DNA of 64,000 nt from NCBI GenBank assembly GCA_027186245.1, contig CP114491.1, positions 10,165,501 through 10,229,500 of the forward strand, given 5' to 3'. Position numbers and translations under genes: made by a program. The notes beneath the pieces are model-generated. The model worked only from the letters and a program-made list of their open reading frames with translations, ran no database searches and was not told where the DNA came from. This document shows positions 11,510 through 24,700 of the stretch, piece by piece; the first letter of the stretch is position 1, and each line of letters starts with the position of its first letter. The stretch comes from Coriaria nepalensis. Taxonomy: Eukaryota > Streptophyta > Magnoliopsida > Cucurbitales > Coriariaceae.

Positions 11510-13003
11510 ATGTCAGGTTCACTAAGCAAGAGCCTCCATTTTGCTCCTCCAGTGAAGATCAACGCCACTGATCAGAAGCAAGGCATAGTCACCATCCTCG
11601 GCTCCGACACCAAGGAAGTAGCTTCCTTACGAAGAACTTTATCTGCTGACATGTCGTCCAAAAAATGGATTGCTCAAAACGGACTCATCTCTCCCATGAA
11701 GAAGATCTCTTCCTCTGAAGGATTCTCTCTTTCCAATCGCACTCGTCCCGATTCATCCTCGTCTTCAGAAGACGAGGAGGAAGAAGAAGATGAAGAGCGA
11801 ACACAGTCTGAAATTTGGAGGTCGATTCAACAAGAGAAAGAGAAAAAGAAAGCAGGGGAGTTTGAACTGTGGAGCTCCATTCTGTCTAAAGACTCTGATC
11901 AGAATTCATCCAAACCATCCTCAGCTCTTCCATCTCCGTACATTCATCCTCTTGTGAAAAGATCGAAAAGCTCTTTGAGTGAAACGAGCCTCAAAATCTG
12001 TACCGAAAGCCTTGGTTCAGAAACTGGTTCGGATGGCTTCTCTTCATACTCTGCTTCTGAAACAGAGGATGTAGCAGAGGAAGACAAAGCAGAGGAGCTA
12101 ACGGACCGTTCCAAATTCGAGAAAATCGAACAACCGTTTCGAAGGGAAGATGATGATGAATGGAGACCCTTTAACCACAAGGGAGCTCCAGCTCGTTCCT
12201 TCCCTCCACCTCTTCCTTCTCTATCCCGTCCAGATGGTGCTTTGGTTCGAATGCAATCCCGTCGCGATAACGGGCGGTTGATCCTGGAAGCAGTTTCAGT
12301 CCCCCTGCAAAACAACTTCCGGGCCGAAAGACAAGATGGCCGCCTCGTCCTTTCACTCGTTAACAACTCAATTTCGTCGGAAGATGTCCGAGAAGAGGAG
12401 TTTGAGGAAAAGTTTGTTAATTTCGAGGACGAGCGAGAAGAAGAGAATGAAATAACGGAAACAGAATCTGAAAATGAGGATGATGATGATGATGAGTACG
12501 AGGACGAGGACGAAATCAAAGAAATGGATATTGTACCAAAATTGTCAGGTGGGTTGCTTAATGTTCATAGGCTAGCAATAATGATGAACAAATCCAATCA
12601 ATTAGCCAATGCCAAAAACACAACATGGCCTAGGTTCAATGAAGTGGTGAGATTTGAAGAGGGCGGTAAAAATGAAAAAGGGATGCTAATGGACCCAACC
12701 CAGGTTACTAGGTCACTTCCACCGCGTCCCAAGGTGACCCCAAGACGGTTCATACCTTCACCGCCGCCAATTTCCGCCGCAGCATCTTTGAACGCGTACG
12801 AGTATTACTGGCGGAAACTGCCACCTACCGTCGGCAGTACTAAGTTGATGTCATCAAAGAACAAGGATTCAAATGATCAACAAAATTTGGTGGTTTTGAG
12901 GAGCAACAATGGCGATGACTACTTGGTTACTTTGTCAAATAGTTGCAAGGAGACTAGAAGATCCTTGCTTTTCATGGAGCCCCATTGCATAGCCACATCT
13001 TGA
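11510..13003 (+). CDS. FAF-like (FANTASTIC FOUR domain) protein, chloroplastic FAF-like type
   Basis: Seen: a single coding exon gives 497 residues from MSGSLSKSLHFAPP to HCIATS. An 81-base intron (11420-11500) lies in the leader: TCTCAG/GTAACT is the donor and TGTGCAG the acceptor. I therefore start at ATG 11510 and not at the ATA/ATG-like triplets inside the intron. The FAF domain is at about residues 224-283 (RSFPPPLPSLSR, then DGALVRMQSRRDNGRLI and DGRLVLSLV). Acidic runs flank it (SSSSSEDEEEEEDEE; DDDDDEYEDEDE) and a proline-rich tail segment (PPRPKVTPRRF) follows. Known: FAF proteins restrain shoot meristem size through the WUSCHEL/CLV3 loop; this long form resembles the poorly studied FAF-like protein annotated as chloroplastic. 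Inference: function by family only. A 191-residue ORF on the opposite strand is a codon-bias shadow. Confidence 0.88.
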   Translation: MSGSLSKSLHFAPPVKINATDQKQGIVTILGSDTKEVASLRRTLSADMSSKKWIAQNGLISPMKKISSSEGFSLSNRTRPDSSSSSEDEEEEEDEERTQSEIWRSIQQEKEKKKAGEFELWSSILSKDSDQNSSKPSSALPSPYIHPLVKRSKSSLSETSLKICTESLGSETGSDGFSSYSASETEDVAEEDKAEELTDRSKFEKIEQPFRREDDDEWRPFNHKGAPARSFPPPLPSLSRPDGALVRMQSRRDNGRLILEAVSVPLQNNFRAERQDGRLVLSLVNNSISSEDVREEEFEEKFVNFEDEREEENEITETESENEDDDDDEYEDEDEIKEMDIVPKLSGGLLNVHRLAIMMNKSNQLANAKNTTWPRFNEVVRFEEGGKNEKGMLMDPTQVTRSLPPRPKVTPRRFIPSPPPISAAASLNAYEYYWRKLPPTVGSTKLMSSKNKDSNDQQNLVVLRSNNGDDYLVTLSNSCKETRRSLLFMEPHCIATS

Positions 13004-14020
13004 TCAATTTTCATCATGTGAAAGATTGGAACAAAAAAATAAATAAATGATAATAATAATAATACTAATAATAACCTAAGGTCCTAAACCCCATTAAATT
13101 ATAAATTAATTAACAAAAAAAAAAAAATCTTATTACAAAGCATCGTCATGGTTTGACTTAGTGGAGTGACTTTTGTGGCTAGCCGTATATTAAGTATGAA
13201 GAATTAATATGGATTTCCCTTTTTTTTCAACTTTGTTATTAATCAATCTGCTTTCTTGTTGTTAATTTTTTTAGCCAATAGGGTTTCATTTTATTGTCAT
13301 TTCATGCCTAACTGATCTTGATTTTGGAGACATCACGATCCATCTTTCGATCTCCTTTGCCTCTCTCTGTCTATAATAAAGTTATTGGATGAGATTGATA
13401 TTTTTGTCAACAACATGTTTGACTCACGATCCTTAAATCCTTGATCAACTCCTTTATACAAAGACCGTTTGTAATGAATTAATTAACGGTTATATTAGTT
13501 TAAATTATTAAAATGATATTTAAACGAAACCCATTTTTGAAAATGTTAAAACTAATTACATAATAATATCAGTTTGATTAAGACCCGATTAGTACACCAT
13601 TTAGTTCTCTAATTACTATTAGTGTTGAAAATGTAACGTCTATGAACGAGAATATCAGTTTGATTACACAACTTTTAAATTTTTTTAATCCATAAAATAA
13701 TACCATATGAAGAGAACATGGACTTGAGATTCTTTTTCCCGAACAGCAATAACAACACTACTTTATTGAAGAAAAGGTACTTTTCCTCTTTTGTCCATAA
13801 TCAGCTTATCAACTATGTATTCCTTCAGGACACGTGACACACTTAAAACGACAGCAAGTCCTAATTGTATTCATAATTTACATTTATTATATCCTTTGCT
13901 AAGAATTCTTTCAATATTGTTAATATAGCCCATGATTTTAACGTGTTATAAATAAACTTTATACATCAGGCCTTGAGAAACTGAGACCGGGCATTTTCAT
14001 ATTCAGGCCTGACTATTCGA
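13004..14020. other. Spacer between the FAF-like and DNAJC8 genes
   Basis: Holds the 3' end of the FAF-like transcript (AT-rich, ATAAT repeats near 13048-13072) and AT-rich DNA. I see no further gene. Confidence 0.7.
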
Positions 14021-14023
14021 CCT

Positions 14024-14093
14024 GGCCCAAACTATTCAGTTGAGGTAATCCGGGCTATAAGGCCCATCCATTATGGTAAAAATATTCGGCCCA
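14024..14093. promoter_or_regulatory. Site II (GGCCCA) cluster upstream of the DNAJC8-type gene
   Basis: GGCCCA occurs at 14024, 14061 and 14088, 145-215 bases before the start codon. Such motifs are bound by TCP factors and typify promoters of ribosomal, mitochondrial and other growth-linked genes. Confidence 0.55.
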
Positions 14094-14238
14094 TGATCAG
14101 GACCAGGTCCAGATGAGCTGAATCCACTATCCAGATTCTAGAGGTTAACCAACGCTAAGGAGGGGAGACAAGGAGGAAATCGTGATCAGTGATCAATTGG
14201 TGAGAGAGAGCGTGAAAAAGCTTGCAAGAGAAGCTCCA

Positions 14239-17200
14239 ATGGGGGAGACGAATAGCTCCGTCGATGACGATTTGCTCCTCAAGAGCTTCTTCGCGGAAGT
14301 CGGAGAAGTTGAGAGGGACAACGAGGTCCGCAGGTATGGGATAGTTTCTATGAATTTTCTGGTGTATCTTCGAGCATTTTCTTATGCGAATTTTCCGTGC
14401 ATCTGATATCTGTTTGGTTAGGGTTTTTTCTGTTCATAGGAGCTCGATTCCTCGAGTGTTTTTGTTAGCTGATATGCGCTATCTTCGGTTCTAGAACTGT
14501 AACTCCAATTATATATTCGTCGGCTAAGTTAGAATCGGAAAGCGATGTTCTCTCGTGTGGATATGTACAAGAATTTCAGTCTATCTTTGAGAGTTTTGTT
14601 TTTCAAAATTTCTCCGCATCTGATACTGTTTGGTTAGGGTTTCTTGTTGCTCGTACATAGCTCCATTTCTCGTGTTTGTTTCCTTGTAGCTGGTATTGTA
14701 TATCGGTCTATAATATTCGTTAGGTTCTTCGTTTTTCTCTATTTGACCTTCATACTATGGCAATTAATTTTATATAGCATCTGAAGATTCCTAATCGGGT
14801 GATTTTTGCAACTACTTGGAGTTTGGGCCTCCATACGCTTTATCGGTCTAGCTTTATGTTGCACCTTGATAGATATTCCAATCTCTATCTTATGTTGAGA
14901 TAAGAACCATCTTGGAGAAACTTTCGTTGTTATTTGTGATGGGTGATTGTCTGTGTGTTCTTCCTTCACATCTTATCTTCATGTTTCTATGATCACATCT
15001 TATGTTTTTTGTATTGCTATATTGTGTCGTTTCTTATTAGTATTTTATCAATTAAAATATAAACTTCTGCAGGATCCTGTCCTGCTTCAAGTTAAATCCA
15101 TTCGAGTATCTAAATTTACCATTTGATTCATCACCAGAAGAAGTGAAAAAGCAATATCGTAAGGTAACTTTTGTATGGATGAATAGAGTCAATAGACATG
15201 CGAGTGACTTTTCTGACTTTTCAATCCACCATCAACTTACATGCTTTATTTTGAATCTGTAGTTATCTTTGCTTGTTCACCCTGATAAATGCAAGCATCC
15301 TCAAGCAAAGGAGGCATTTGGAGGTACCTGGTTTTCGTTATGCTTTGTCTTGTTTATTTATTTATTGTTTCTTATACTGCTTTGAGTAATATATGTTTGG
15401 ACATGAGAAACAAATTGATAGGTGACTTACCTATTGTTGTTAGATAGGATGTATATTTTTTTTGTTAAGCTTGAGTTTCTCATCAATTTTGGAGCTAAAC
15501 AATTTATTTTGTTACTTTCATTTTGCCCTTTTTGGTTTCTGTGCCTACTTTTTTCTCCTTTCTTCTATTCATGTGGTTGTTGGCGGGGACTAGGGAGATA
15601 GAGAGAGAAAGAGGTTATGCAACAGTGAGGCTAAAGTCCAAAGTCCAAACTCGTTATTATAACTTTGTCTATGCTTGTTATAAGTACCCTTTTCTGTTAT
15701 ACCTGCTGAATGGAAACTCTTGGCGAGACAACATGGTGAAGTTGAAATTGTATGGACCGAGTAACAAATCAATATTATTGTTGTTTTTAAGTATTGCGAC
15801 TCCAATATACAGGTGAGAAACTTGTTTTATTCTTAAATTTATGCCTTAATTATCCTCTTTTTTTCTCTTTTCTTTTTATATGAGAGAAGCATTGGCAAAG
15901 GCGCAGCAGCTATTACTTGATCAACAGGAAAGGGATTATATCATTTGCCAAGTCAATGCAGCAAAAGGTGAGCTCTTAGTATTGACTACTATTATTTGAA
16001 TTTCCGATTCCTAGAATTTTTTTCTTCTTTTTCTTGGCATAATATTATCACCATGGATTTTGGCCGACCTGCTGTGACAATTTCATTAAGGTATGAGTAG
16101 GACTTATGCCTGTGTATTAGATTATCCACAAAACTGCTACATCAATGGCCATACAGCTGCGGCTGGAGAAAGGAAAAAACAAAAGTCGGTGCATATGTTA
16201 ACCATGTGATGTTAACCACATTGGGCCTGTCCAAGAAGACTTGGCCCTGTTATTGGCATCACCAATTTGGCCCTGGGAACAAAAAATTTCATCCCAACCA
16301 GCAACCATGGATCGTGGCCTTTTAGATCTATATTACATCTTCTGAGTATAGGTTTTTAATATTTGATTTAAAACTTCAGAATTTATTTTTATTTTTCCCT
16401 TTTTGCAGAAGAACTTAGAGCAAAGAGGAAGAAGCATTTGAAGAAAGATACAGCTAGTAAAGTAAAATCATTGGTTGAAGAGGTATGCCCACTTCCCTTA
16501 GTTTTCATTTGTATGTTCATATGGTGAGTTATTTTATGACACCTCACTTGGAAAGGAAGTACTTGAATGGCTCAGATAGAACTGTTATCTACCGTGTTAA
16601 TTCCACTGATGATAAAGACAGCTGACCTGTGATTTAAAGTTAAATATGAACAACTCTATTCTCGTACTTCATATCGTGTGTTGGCGTATCATCTTTAGAT
16701 GAAAATAGTATCTACAGCTATCTAGTCAAATTGCTTCTTCCCCTGCTATGACTCCTGGTACAATAATATTTTGTTCATACTCAATATATTCCTGAAGCTT
16801 TCGCAACAGCCTACCAAACTTCTATGCCTTGTTGACTTGTCACAGGGAAAATATGAGCACCTGTACGAGGAAACAGAAGAGTTCAAGCAAGAGCTGAAAC
16901 TGAAAGTTCGAGAAATATTAACAGACCAAGAATGGCGGAGGAGAAAAATGCAGAAGAGAGTAAGCTTAAGCTAGAAGCTTTGTTTCTTTTCTTTTCCTCT
17001 CCCTGTTAGGGGTTGGGTTAGTTGCGTACTTAAGCATCTTATACTGATTATTTGGCCCTCTAGATATCCGAAGAGGAAGGCCGATTGAAAAAGGACGAAG
17101 AAGAAACCAAAGAAATGTGGAAGAGAAAGCGTGAGCATGAGGAGCAATGGGAAGGAACAAGAGAGCAGCGGGTTTATAACTCTCTCTCTTTTCTCTATTT

Positions 17201-17631
17201 CCATTCATACTCTCCATGTACTTTGCATCTTTAGGTTTTAACTTTGAAATGGTTTACACTATATAGACCAAGTTGCCTATACTATGTTCCTTACGCATGT
17301 TTTTGGTAATTCATTCTCCATTAACTTCTCTAACTTCAGAAACTGACTAATATATATAATTGTTCATCAGGTTTCAAGCTGGCGTGATTTTATGAAAGGT
17401 GGGAAAAAGGTGAGTTTATCCCATCCCCCGTCTGTTTACTCTTCTTGCCGTTAGTAATTTTCTAAGTTTATTTACAGTTTACTAGAGAAGGGCAAGTAGA
17501 AGGTCTACTAGATAATTGTGTAATATTGAATTGATGATTTGCAGGTTAAGAAAGGGGAACTTCGACCTCCAAAACTCAAGACTGAAGACCCTAATAAATC
17601 TTACGTCCAACGGCCTGTCAAGCGCGGTTGA
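14239..17631 (+). CDS. J-domain protein, DNAJC8/Spf31 type
   Basis: Nine exons were joined: 14239-14333, 15073-15163, 15263-15323, 15890-15967, 16409-16482, 16846-16959, 17064-17171, 17371-17409, 17545-17631. All have GT-AG borders and the total is 747 bases, 248 residues, with no frame break. The protein starts MGETNSSVDDDLLLKSFF. A J domain begins near residue 40 (NPFEYLNLPFDSSPEEVKK) with the HPD triad at 68-70 (LVHPDKCKHP). Long charged coiled-coil helices follow (LKKDTASKVKSLVEE; WRRRKMQKR) and a basic tail (KKVKKGELRPPKLK). Known: DNAJC8 relatives are nuclear, associate with splicing factors such as SRPK1 and the fission-yeast spliceosome, and act as HSP70 co-chaperones. An in-frame GTG/ATC stretch upstream lacks an ATG, so ATG 14239 is chosen. 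Confidence 0.93.
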
Positions 17632-18789
17632 TTAACTAACTAACGAGCATCACTTTCAAATATTTCTCCTGGGCGCTTAGAAACTGCACCGAAATTTAAT
17701 CTTGAGAATGCTTTAGATGTCGACTGACGTTTGAATCATCAATCCGCTAGCGTGTAAATCTTTGTATTCGTTGAAATAGCATTGTAGCCTGTAAAATTTC
17801 TTAATTAAGCCAGACATACCATACTGCAGGTTCAGAGACCTAGATTCATCCGATTCAAACTATTGACTGGCGTTAAAATATGGAGTAGGCTTGCAAAATT
17901 TAATTTATAATCTGACATTTTTATTTTTGGCCATTGTTTTGGAAAAGAAGAGTTTTTAAGAAAAAGCTTGAAATTTTACATAAATCACAGAAACTTAGAA
18001 ACCATTATATATCAGTTGGTATCTTCATATCATAATATACCGCTTGGTTTGATTTTTTGAGAAAGAGGAGAGTTAAATGGATTTTATCAAAATCAAAATT
18101 ATTTTCAATAATAAAAAAAAAAGAGTTATTCTTTATAAGAACATATCATTTAAACGAAATAAACAATATTTTTCATTTCCATTCCAATTCACCGTATAGC
18201 CCCCCCACCCCCCTAAATCTCTCTTTTAACACATTGTAAAAGTGCAATCCATAGTAATAACAAAGAGAAATCAATCTCAGCTTTCTCTGCTCAAAATAGT
18301 CCCCGTACGTTCTCACAAGTTGGCATTGTACAGAACAGAAATTTCAAAATTCTATATTACAAGGACGCTGATGCAAGATTCCAAATTTTTTTTTTTTCTT
18401 TCCCTCTTTTTGTGAAAAAATAAAAAGAAAGAAAATAAAAAACTATTGGAAATACGAGAATGAATTGGAAATACACTCATCACAATCACCCACATGAAAG
18501 ATAGAAATAAAAATAACCAACCAAGACTAACTCTACCCGCCTGAAACTCAATTTACAGATGCCCAGCAAGCAAAGCAAAGCAAAGCAAATTGAAGAGTAT
18601 GGATTGGCATCTGGATTGAAGAATATGTGGGCTAAACTCACCGCCCTTTGGCATCTGGATTGGCAAACTTTCTCGAGATCATGTCATGGCCAATTTACTA
18701 TAACAAGGCCTTTTGTGCTATATGTACAGAACATCGTAAAGCTAGGGTGGCAGGTTCATCATATCAATTCAAGTGCTGTAATGCATCTA
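17632..18789. other. Convergent 3' regions of the DNAJC8 and BSL genes
   Basis: The plus-strand gene before and the minus-strand gene after both end here, so this stretch mainly holds their 3' untranslated regions. It is AT-rich with A and T runs and a short C tract at about 18200. ORFs such as 18559-18807 on the plus strand are antisense to the BSL 3' region and show no domain. Confidence 0.7.
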
Positions 18790-21700
18790 CTATATCCAAG
18801 CAAGTGAGCCCCGTTCATTTGTAACTTGGGGACGGCCTCTAGTTGGGGTTGGAGGTCTGTTAGCATTAAGCTCCTGTACCGCACGATAAACCCAGAACAT
18901 AAAGGATTAATACATACGATGTGGCTAAGTTGGAAAATTATTGTATGTAGGGTGTTAATGGGACCCACCTGCATCCATGTATCTTCTATGTGTCCATCTT
19001 GGGTTGCCTCTGGCGAGGACAGGGCAGGTGGTATCGGATGAATGAGTTTTGGAACAACGACAAGATCTCTACCCAAAACTAAAATTGCCCCGGCATTGTT
19101 TGCAGTGCCTTTATACATATGGAGTGAAATTAACAATACGACTAGATTGTGTGTGGGGATCTAGAAAGCTAAAATGAAGTAATGTGAGAAACATTACCAC
19201 AGTAATTGGTGGCTGAGAAAAGTGTGATGAGATGTCCCTGGGCAAAGCGTTCAAAGCCATCCATTACACATTCATGAGCACGCACTATTAACTGAAGGTC
19301 ATTATTGTTGCAGAATTCCATGACACGATCAGGCTGCAGAAACAAATGCTTTTAGGTATAGACATTATGTGCAAATGTTAGTAGAGTGACACTCTTAGAA
19401 AACATAAAATGCTCCAAGAATTTCACTCAGCAGTTGGTAATAACAGAGAATTCCCACACATTAACAGAAAAAATAAAATAGTAAAATGATGCTCAAGATT
19501 TCTTTGCTATTTTAAACAGCATAAAAAAGATAAATTCAAGGATTATATAACGTAAAATACTAGAAACATAACCATGCCGTAAATAACCACTCACCCCAAA
19601 AGTAACTAAACCAGGACCTCTAGCATTTGGTCGTAGTCCTTCAACACTGTCATTTTCAGTTGGGTCAGACCTGAAAAGAATTGCATCATTCTGTCAATCA
19701 GATGGCCACATGATTGTTGGTAAAGTGCAAAAGAGAGCTGCACAGTTAAGAACTAAACTAACCATAACAAATCCATAAGCACAATTGAGCCTGCTTCCAT
19801 GGTTATTGGACGCTGTAAGTTCTCAATCTGCTCCAAATGATTTATAGAGCGACCAATACCACCATGCATACATATGATCTTCTTCTCAATCAAAGCCGCT
19901 AAGGGAAGCCAATTGAACAAACGGTTAATTCGATGCCATGCCCAAATTCCATCTCTATCCCCCTGTCCGAAAAATTATGATTAGTACTTGCAGCCCGATT
20001 GCACAAGTGAGTTACAGCGCAAATTTAGAATGTATAGAAGGAAAATATACCATTCGCTCAATGCACTCAATACGGAAGCCAAAAAGAGCATTAATATCTG
20101 CAGCTTCATGGTTCCCACGGATCAAATGTACATGCTGAGGATACTCAACCTGCAAATTCCATGAGCATACATATTATCCACTCAAGCCCCGAGAAGTTTG
20201 TTTTGTGACAGAATTGTATACAATACATGTAGACATACATAAGCAGGTCATAACAAACCTTTAAAGCGAGCAAAAGGGTGATGGTTTCCAGGCTGTGTTG
20301 CCCCCTATCAACATAATCTCCTAAGAAGAGATAATCGATATATCTGATAGTCATTTATTCAAAATTAGCATAATGGAAAACTAAAACATAATGACTCTAG
20401 CACAGAAATGAGAAGGTAGCGGATCATACATTGAAAAACAAAAAGCATGTTATAATTAACACTGACTTGTCAAGGATGAAACAAGAACAGCACAAATAAG
20501 TTAACAAGATCTCCATATTAAATCACAATAGCCAGAATTATTATATGACAACCTCAAAAAAATCAAAAATAAAAAAATAAAGAAGCAATAAACACTCACG
20601 ATATGTCCCCAGCAGTTGAAGGTGAGCCATACTCATCGAAAAGACGCATGAGATCCCCAAATTGACCATGCAGATCACCGAATATCTTGATAGGAGCCTT
20701 GAGCTGTAAGACACTAGGTTCACTTGAAAATATCCTCTCAGCACAGTCACAGAGATCAGCTAATTCATTGCAATCTAAGAAAAATTGACGCCGAACAGGA
20801 GGCTTCCAACCGCGTGGCTTTAGAAGGTTTGCAATCACCTGATGAAAGCAGACACTATAAATTGCAATAATGCAAACATATCATATCATTAAGCAACAAA
20901 ATTAGGGAAATATAAGATTTGATTCTTTCCCAAAATCATGCTTCAAGGCTCATGCTTGAAAGATATTAGTCCAGAAACCAGAAAGTGGAATACACGGGAA
21001 ATAATCTTTCCCAATGTGAAACACATATCTTAAAAATCAATACACTGCCCTTGCTTAAGGTCATGTAGTGTATCAGAACAAATGAGGTGGCAGAACACTA
21101 GGCTTATTTTAATGCACCTCTTTCCACCAAACAATTCCTGACCTCCGAATTTCTGTACTGTACAACTCCAAATAATTAAATCATAACAGGGACCTAAATT
21201 CCGAGGTGAAAAGATATTAGAGACAATCCTTACCCAATATTTCACACAAATGCTATCATTATTATTTAATATATTTTACCAACCCAAATATATGGTGAAC
21301 AAATAATGATTCGTAATCACCTACGGTAAGGAGGTGCTTATTTCTTGCAGCCTCAGTCCATGAAACTACCATTTACATTGAATATTGAAGCATATATCCC
21401 AAAGGTCAAAATATTTCATACCTTTTTGGCCACACTGTGGATGGACATCTGGCGATCTAACAGTTTCCTTGCTGCAGTTGCACTCTCTGGGGTCCCATAG
21501 CTGACGCGCCTACCTTCATTTTCAAACTGATCAATTGAAAGCTGCCTGACCATGCCACCTAAAGCTCCTCCAGTCTCAGCAGCTATAACGACCTGGTAAC
21601 AAAACACAAAAATCTAACATCTCTCTCGTTTGACAAAACTACAACAGAAAAATATAGACTGAAATAAGCATTCAAACTAGAAAAGCAAGATCAGTGACTA

Positions 21701-24700
21701 CAGCTCTGTGATGAAGTCGCACTCCAGCAGGAACAATGCCACCTGGCCCAGAAGAATCAGGCTTCGTCAACTGTTTCCCGCTAGAAGTTGCCTCGGCCCC
21801 TCGATCCCTATCAGGGAGTTCAACTTCACCATTAAATTTCCGTGCCTTTGCCGCAGCTAATGTGGCAGTGATAGCTTCAGCTTCTGCAGCTGATGCTTCA
21901 ACTAAATATTCAACACCTTTGCTCATCCTCCTGCATAATAATCTACACTCAATACACTTTTGGATAAAGGATCCCATGTATTACTAAAATAAGAACCTTC
22001 ATTGAAAAAGTAAATTCCTAAACTTATTGGCCTACCGAGGGCCTTGAAGCATCGCATTTTCAGTACTGATATCAGTATACATGTCACCGTTAATAGGAGG
22101 TGCAACTGGATTTCCCAGTACGACTGAACCATCAGGAGCTGCTTCAGGACTTGCTGATCTTGATCTTTCATCTATAAATCCGTATCTTCCAGGTAGCCGT
22201 CCAGATTGGTAGTCAGAAGCAGTAGTATCAGTAGCAGACAGATCTTCGGCAACAAGAAGGTCATCAAGCAACACCCCTATACAATACAATAAAACACTAT
22301 CATATTGCAATATTGGAAATTACTACACCATGAAACTTAATGATCCGAAATAGGATGCTAGCTGCCAAACTAGCTTTCAATCTAATAGTTACCCTACTAT
22401 ACTATTGCATAACTGGGATGGGAGGCACTCTGAAGAAAAATATCTAGTCAGGAAATCACTGTATGATAATAAAGCTGAAACCAGGAACATGAACAAAAAT
22501 TCTCAAGAAAGATATGCACCAACATCAATTTCACTATCTCAGAGAAATAGCTAGCTATTACTTCTACTACTCGGTACTTCACCAGATATTGTCCCTTTAT
22601 ATTTATATAATGTGATATACAACTGTCTACTGACCAAACTGACATAAACTTGCAGTCCTTGCTTTGGTACAAAGCATTGACATAATTGAAGAAATTGAAT
22701 CTGAATCGAGATAGCAGATCCAGTACATGATTTTATCTCTTACCACCACGTAAACCCCCATAAATAAAGATTAAGTCACCAACTGCAACAGCTGCATGCC
22801 TACAACGCCTGGTTAACTCAACTGCAGCATCCCCACCAGCAGCATCAGCACTATATCTACCTGTCCTCGGACTGGTAACAACAGATTTTGTATCACACCA
22901 GATGCCAGCTGCAGTATCCAACACTAAAAACAAGAGAAACATAAGAAATTAGAAGCACAATGGGGCTGATGAAACAATAGACCGAAATAAATTGAACCTC
23001 TTTGATAAAGTGTTAACAAACACAAAGGAAAAGGTTAAAAAAAAAAAAACTATAAGATAGCTACTAGATAAAGTCTACTTTCTGCAAGGCCACACAGGCT
23101 CCAGGGATATACATGAAAGACATGAGGGCTATGAGTTGGTTTGACCATCAAAGAAGAAAAAAATCCACTAAGTAAGCACTCTATAATGAAATGGACATAG
23201 ACAAAAAATAATCAAGCATCATAATCAGGTACCCGCGACATTTGATGAGTCTTCTACCATGCGCCCCCCACCAAGTGCCCCGCCGGATACATGGAGCCGA
23301 GCATTTACAAAGACCTGAAAAGTAACATGGGGAAGTTACTGATCTTTCTTGAGAAAGAGAGAGTAAAAAAGATAACAAACTTACAGCAGCATGCTGATAT
23401 CTTGGAGAAGGGGAGACACCTGGAGCTATGGCCCATTCCCAACGACCATCTCTATGTTTTGCAAGTCCATAAGCGCTTGCCATAGGCTGCAAATATCAGA
23501 GGGAAGGATAATCTAAAGTGCTTAATCAAGTATGCTACATGAAGACTTAAGACGCGTAGATGATATCAACGCCATTTTCCTTTGACGTTCTAACACTTCC
23601 ATTTTCCTATTGCTTTCAACTCCCAGCCATTAATAAAGAGTAATGGCCAAAGAGCACTAAATTACATCAAATCACATGAAGTGTTACTATGCATAGAACC
23701 GGCCGTCAAAAAGGCCGATTCTGTGCAAGTATGACTCACCACACTGTTTGTGTCCCTTCCTCCACAGAGCAAAAGAAGACCATCAGAGCGTGCACTTGCA
23801 GTTGCATACCTAGTCAAAAGAAAATAAAGTGTCAGATGAAGGCTGAATTAGATAAAATCTTATGTAAAATTATGCCAAAAGTTCAAAATGTAACTCCAAA
23901 AATTTGGATACCATCAGAGGAGAGAAAGAACAACATTTGCAAATTTATGTTCTCTCCAATGTTTGCTTTGTCAAGATGATTAATAAAATGGAAATTTAAC
24001 TCAAAAGGGACTCTTGATTAGTAATTGAGTGCTTATAGTTACGGTAACACTTAACACATAGATTATAGAGAGAGAGATTTACATGCATGGAGGCGGACCT
24101 TCCCCTTCAGGCTCTAATTTACGCCATTCATAAGGCTTGGCCGCCGTGTCCAGTGCCCATACATCAGCCAAAGGACGCTTTCCTGGAAGTGCAGGAAAAG
24201 ATTTTGTATCTTATTTATTCATAATCATAAGATACTTTGTGGAGACAAAAAGATCAAATGGTTTTTGAAAGAAGAAAACATTACGATCTGTAAATTGACT
24301 TACCATCATTCCCACCAACTGCCATGAGATACCTTTGTCCCACCAAAGCCATAACGTGTCCATAACGTGGACCTGGGCCTGGGCCTTGCACCACAACTCT
24401 ACAGGAAAATAAGGAAGACTCAAATGAATAGCACAGACAAAATAAGGCAATGAATGAGCAAAAAAAGATCCTACAATCATACCTATGCCATCGTGGGCGC
24501 TGCTGTGTGAGATCAAGAACGTGAAGATCCTCAGCAGATAAACCAGCTGGGCCGATTCCACCCTGTATTGAGGACTCTGATCAGATATTAATCCTAAACC
24601 TAAGAGTTAAAAAAATAGAATGAACCATGACTTTGTAATAGACTAAAAATTAACTAGGAGAATCTTCCAGCATTCTAACCTGGATAACTACCATAGTTCC

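Noticed and set aside
11944..12519. 191-codon ORF on the minus strand, Ser-rich
   Set aside because: Lies entirely opposite the FAF-like coding exon; the Ser run is the complement of its GAA/GAT acidic codons.
15523..15816. ORFs on both strands inside a DNAJC8 intron
   Set aside because: Intron-internal, overlapping each other, no domain.
18559..18807. 82-codon plus-strand ORF
   Set aside because: Antisense to the BSL 3' UTR and last exon; no domain or splice logic.
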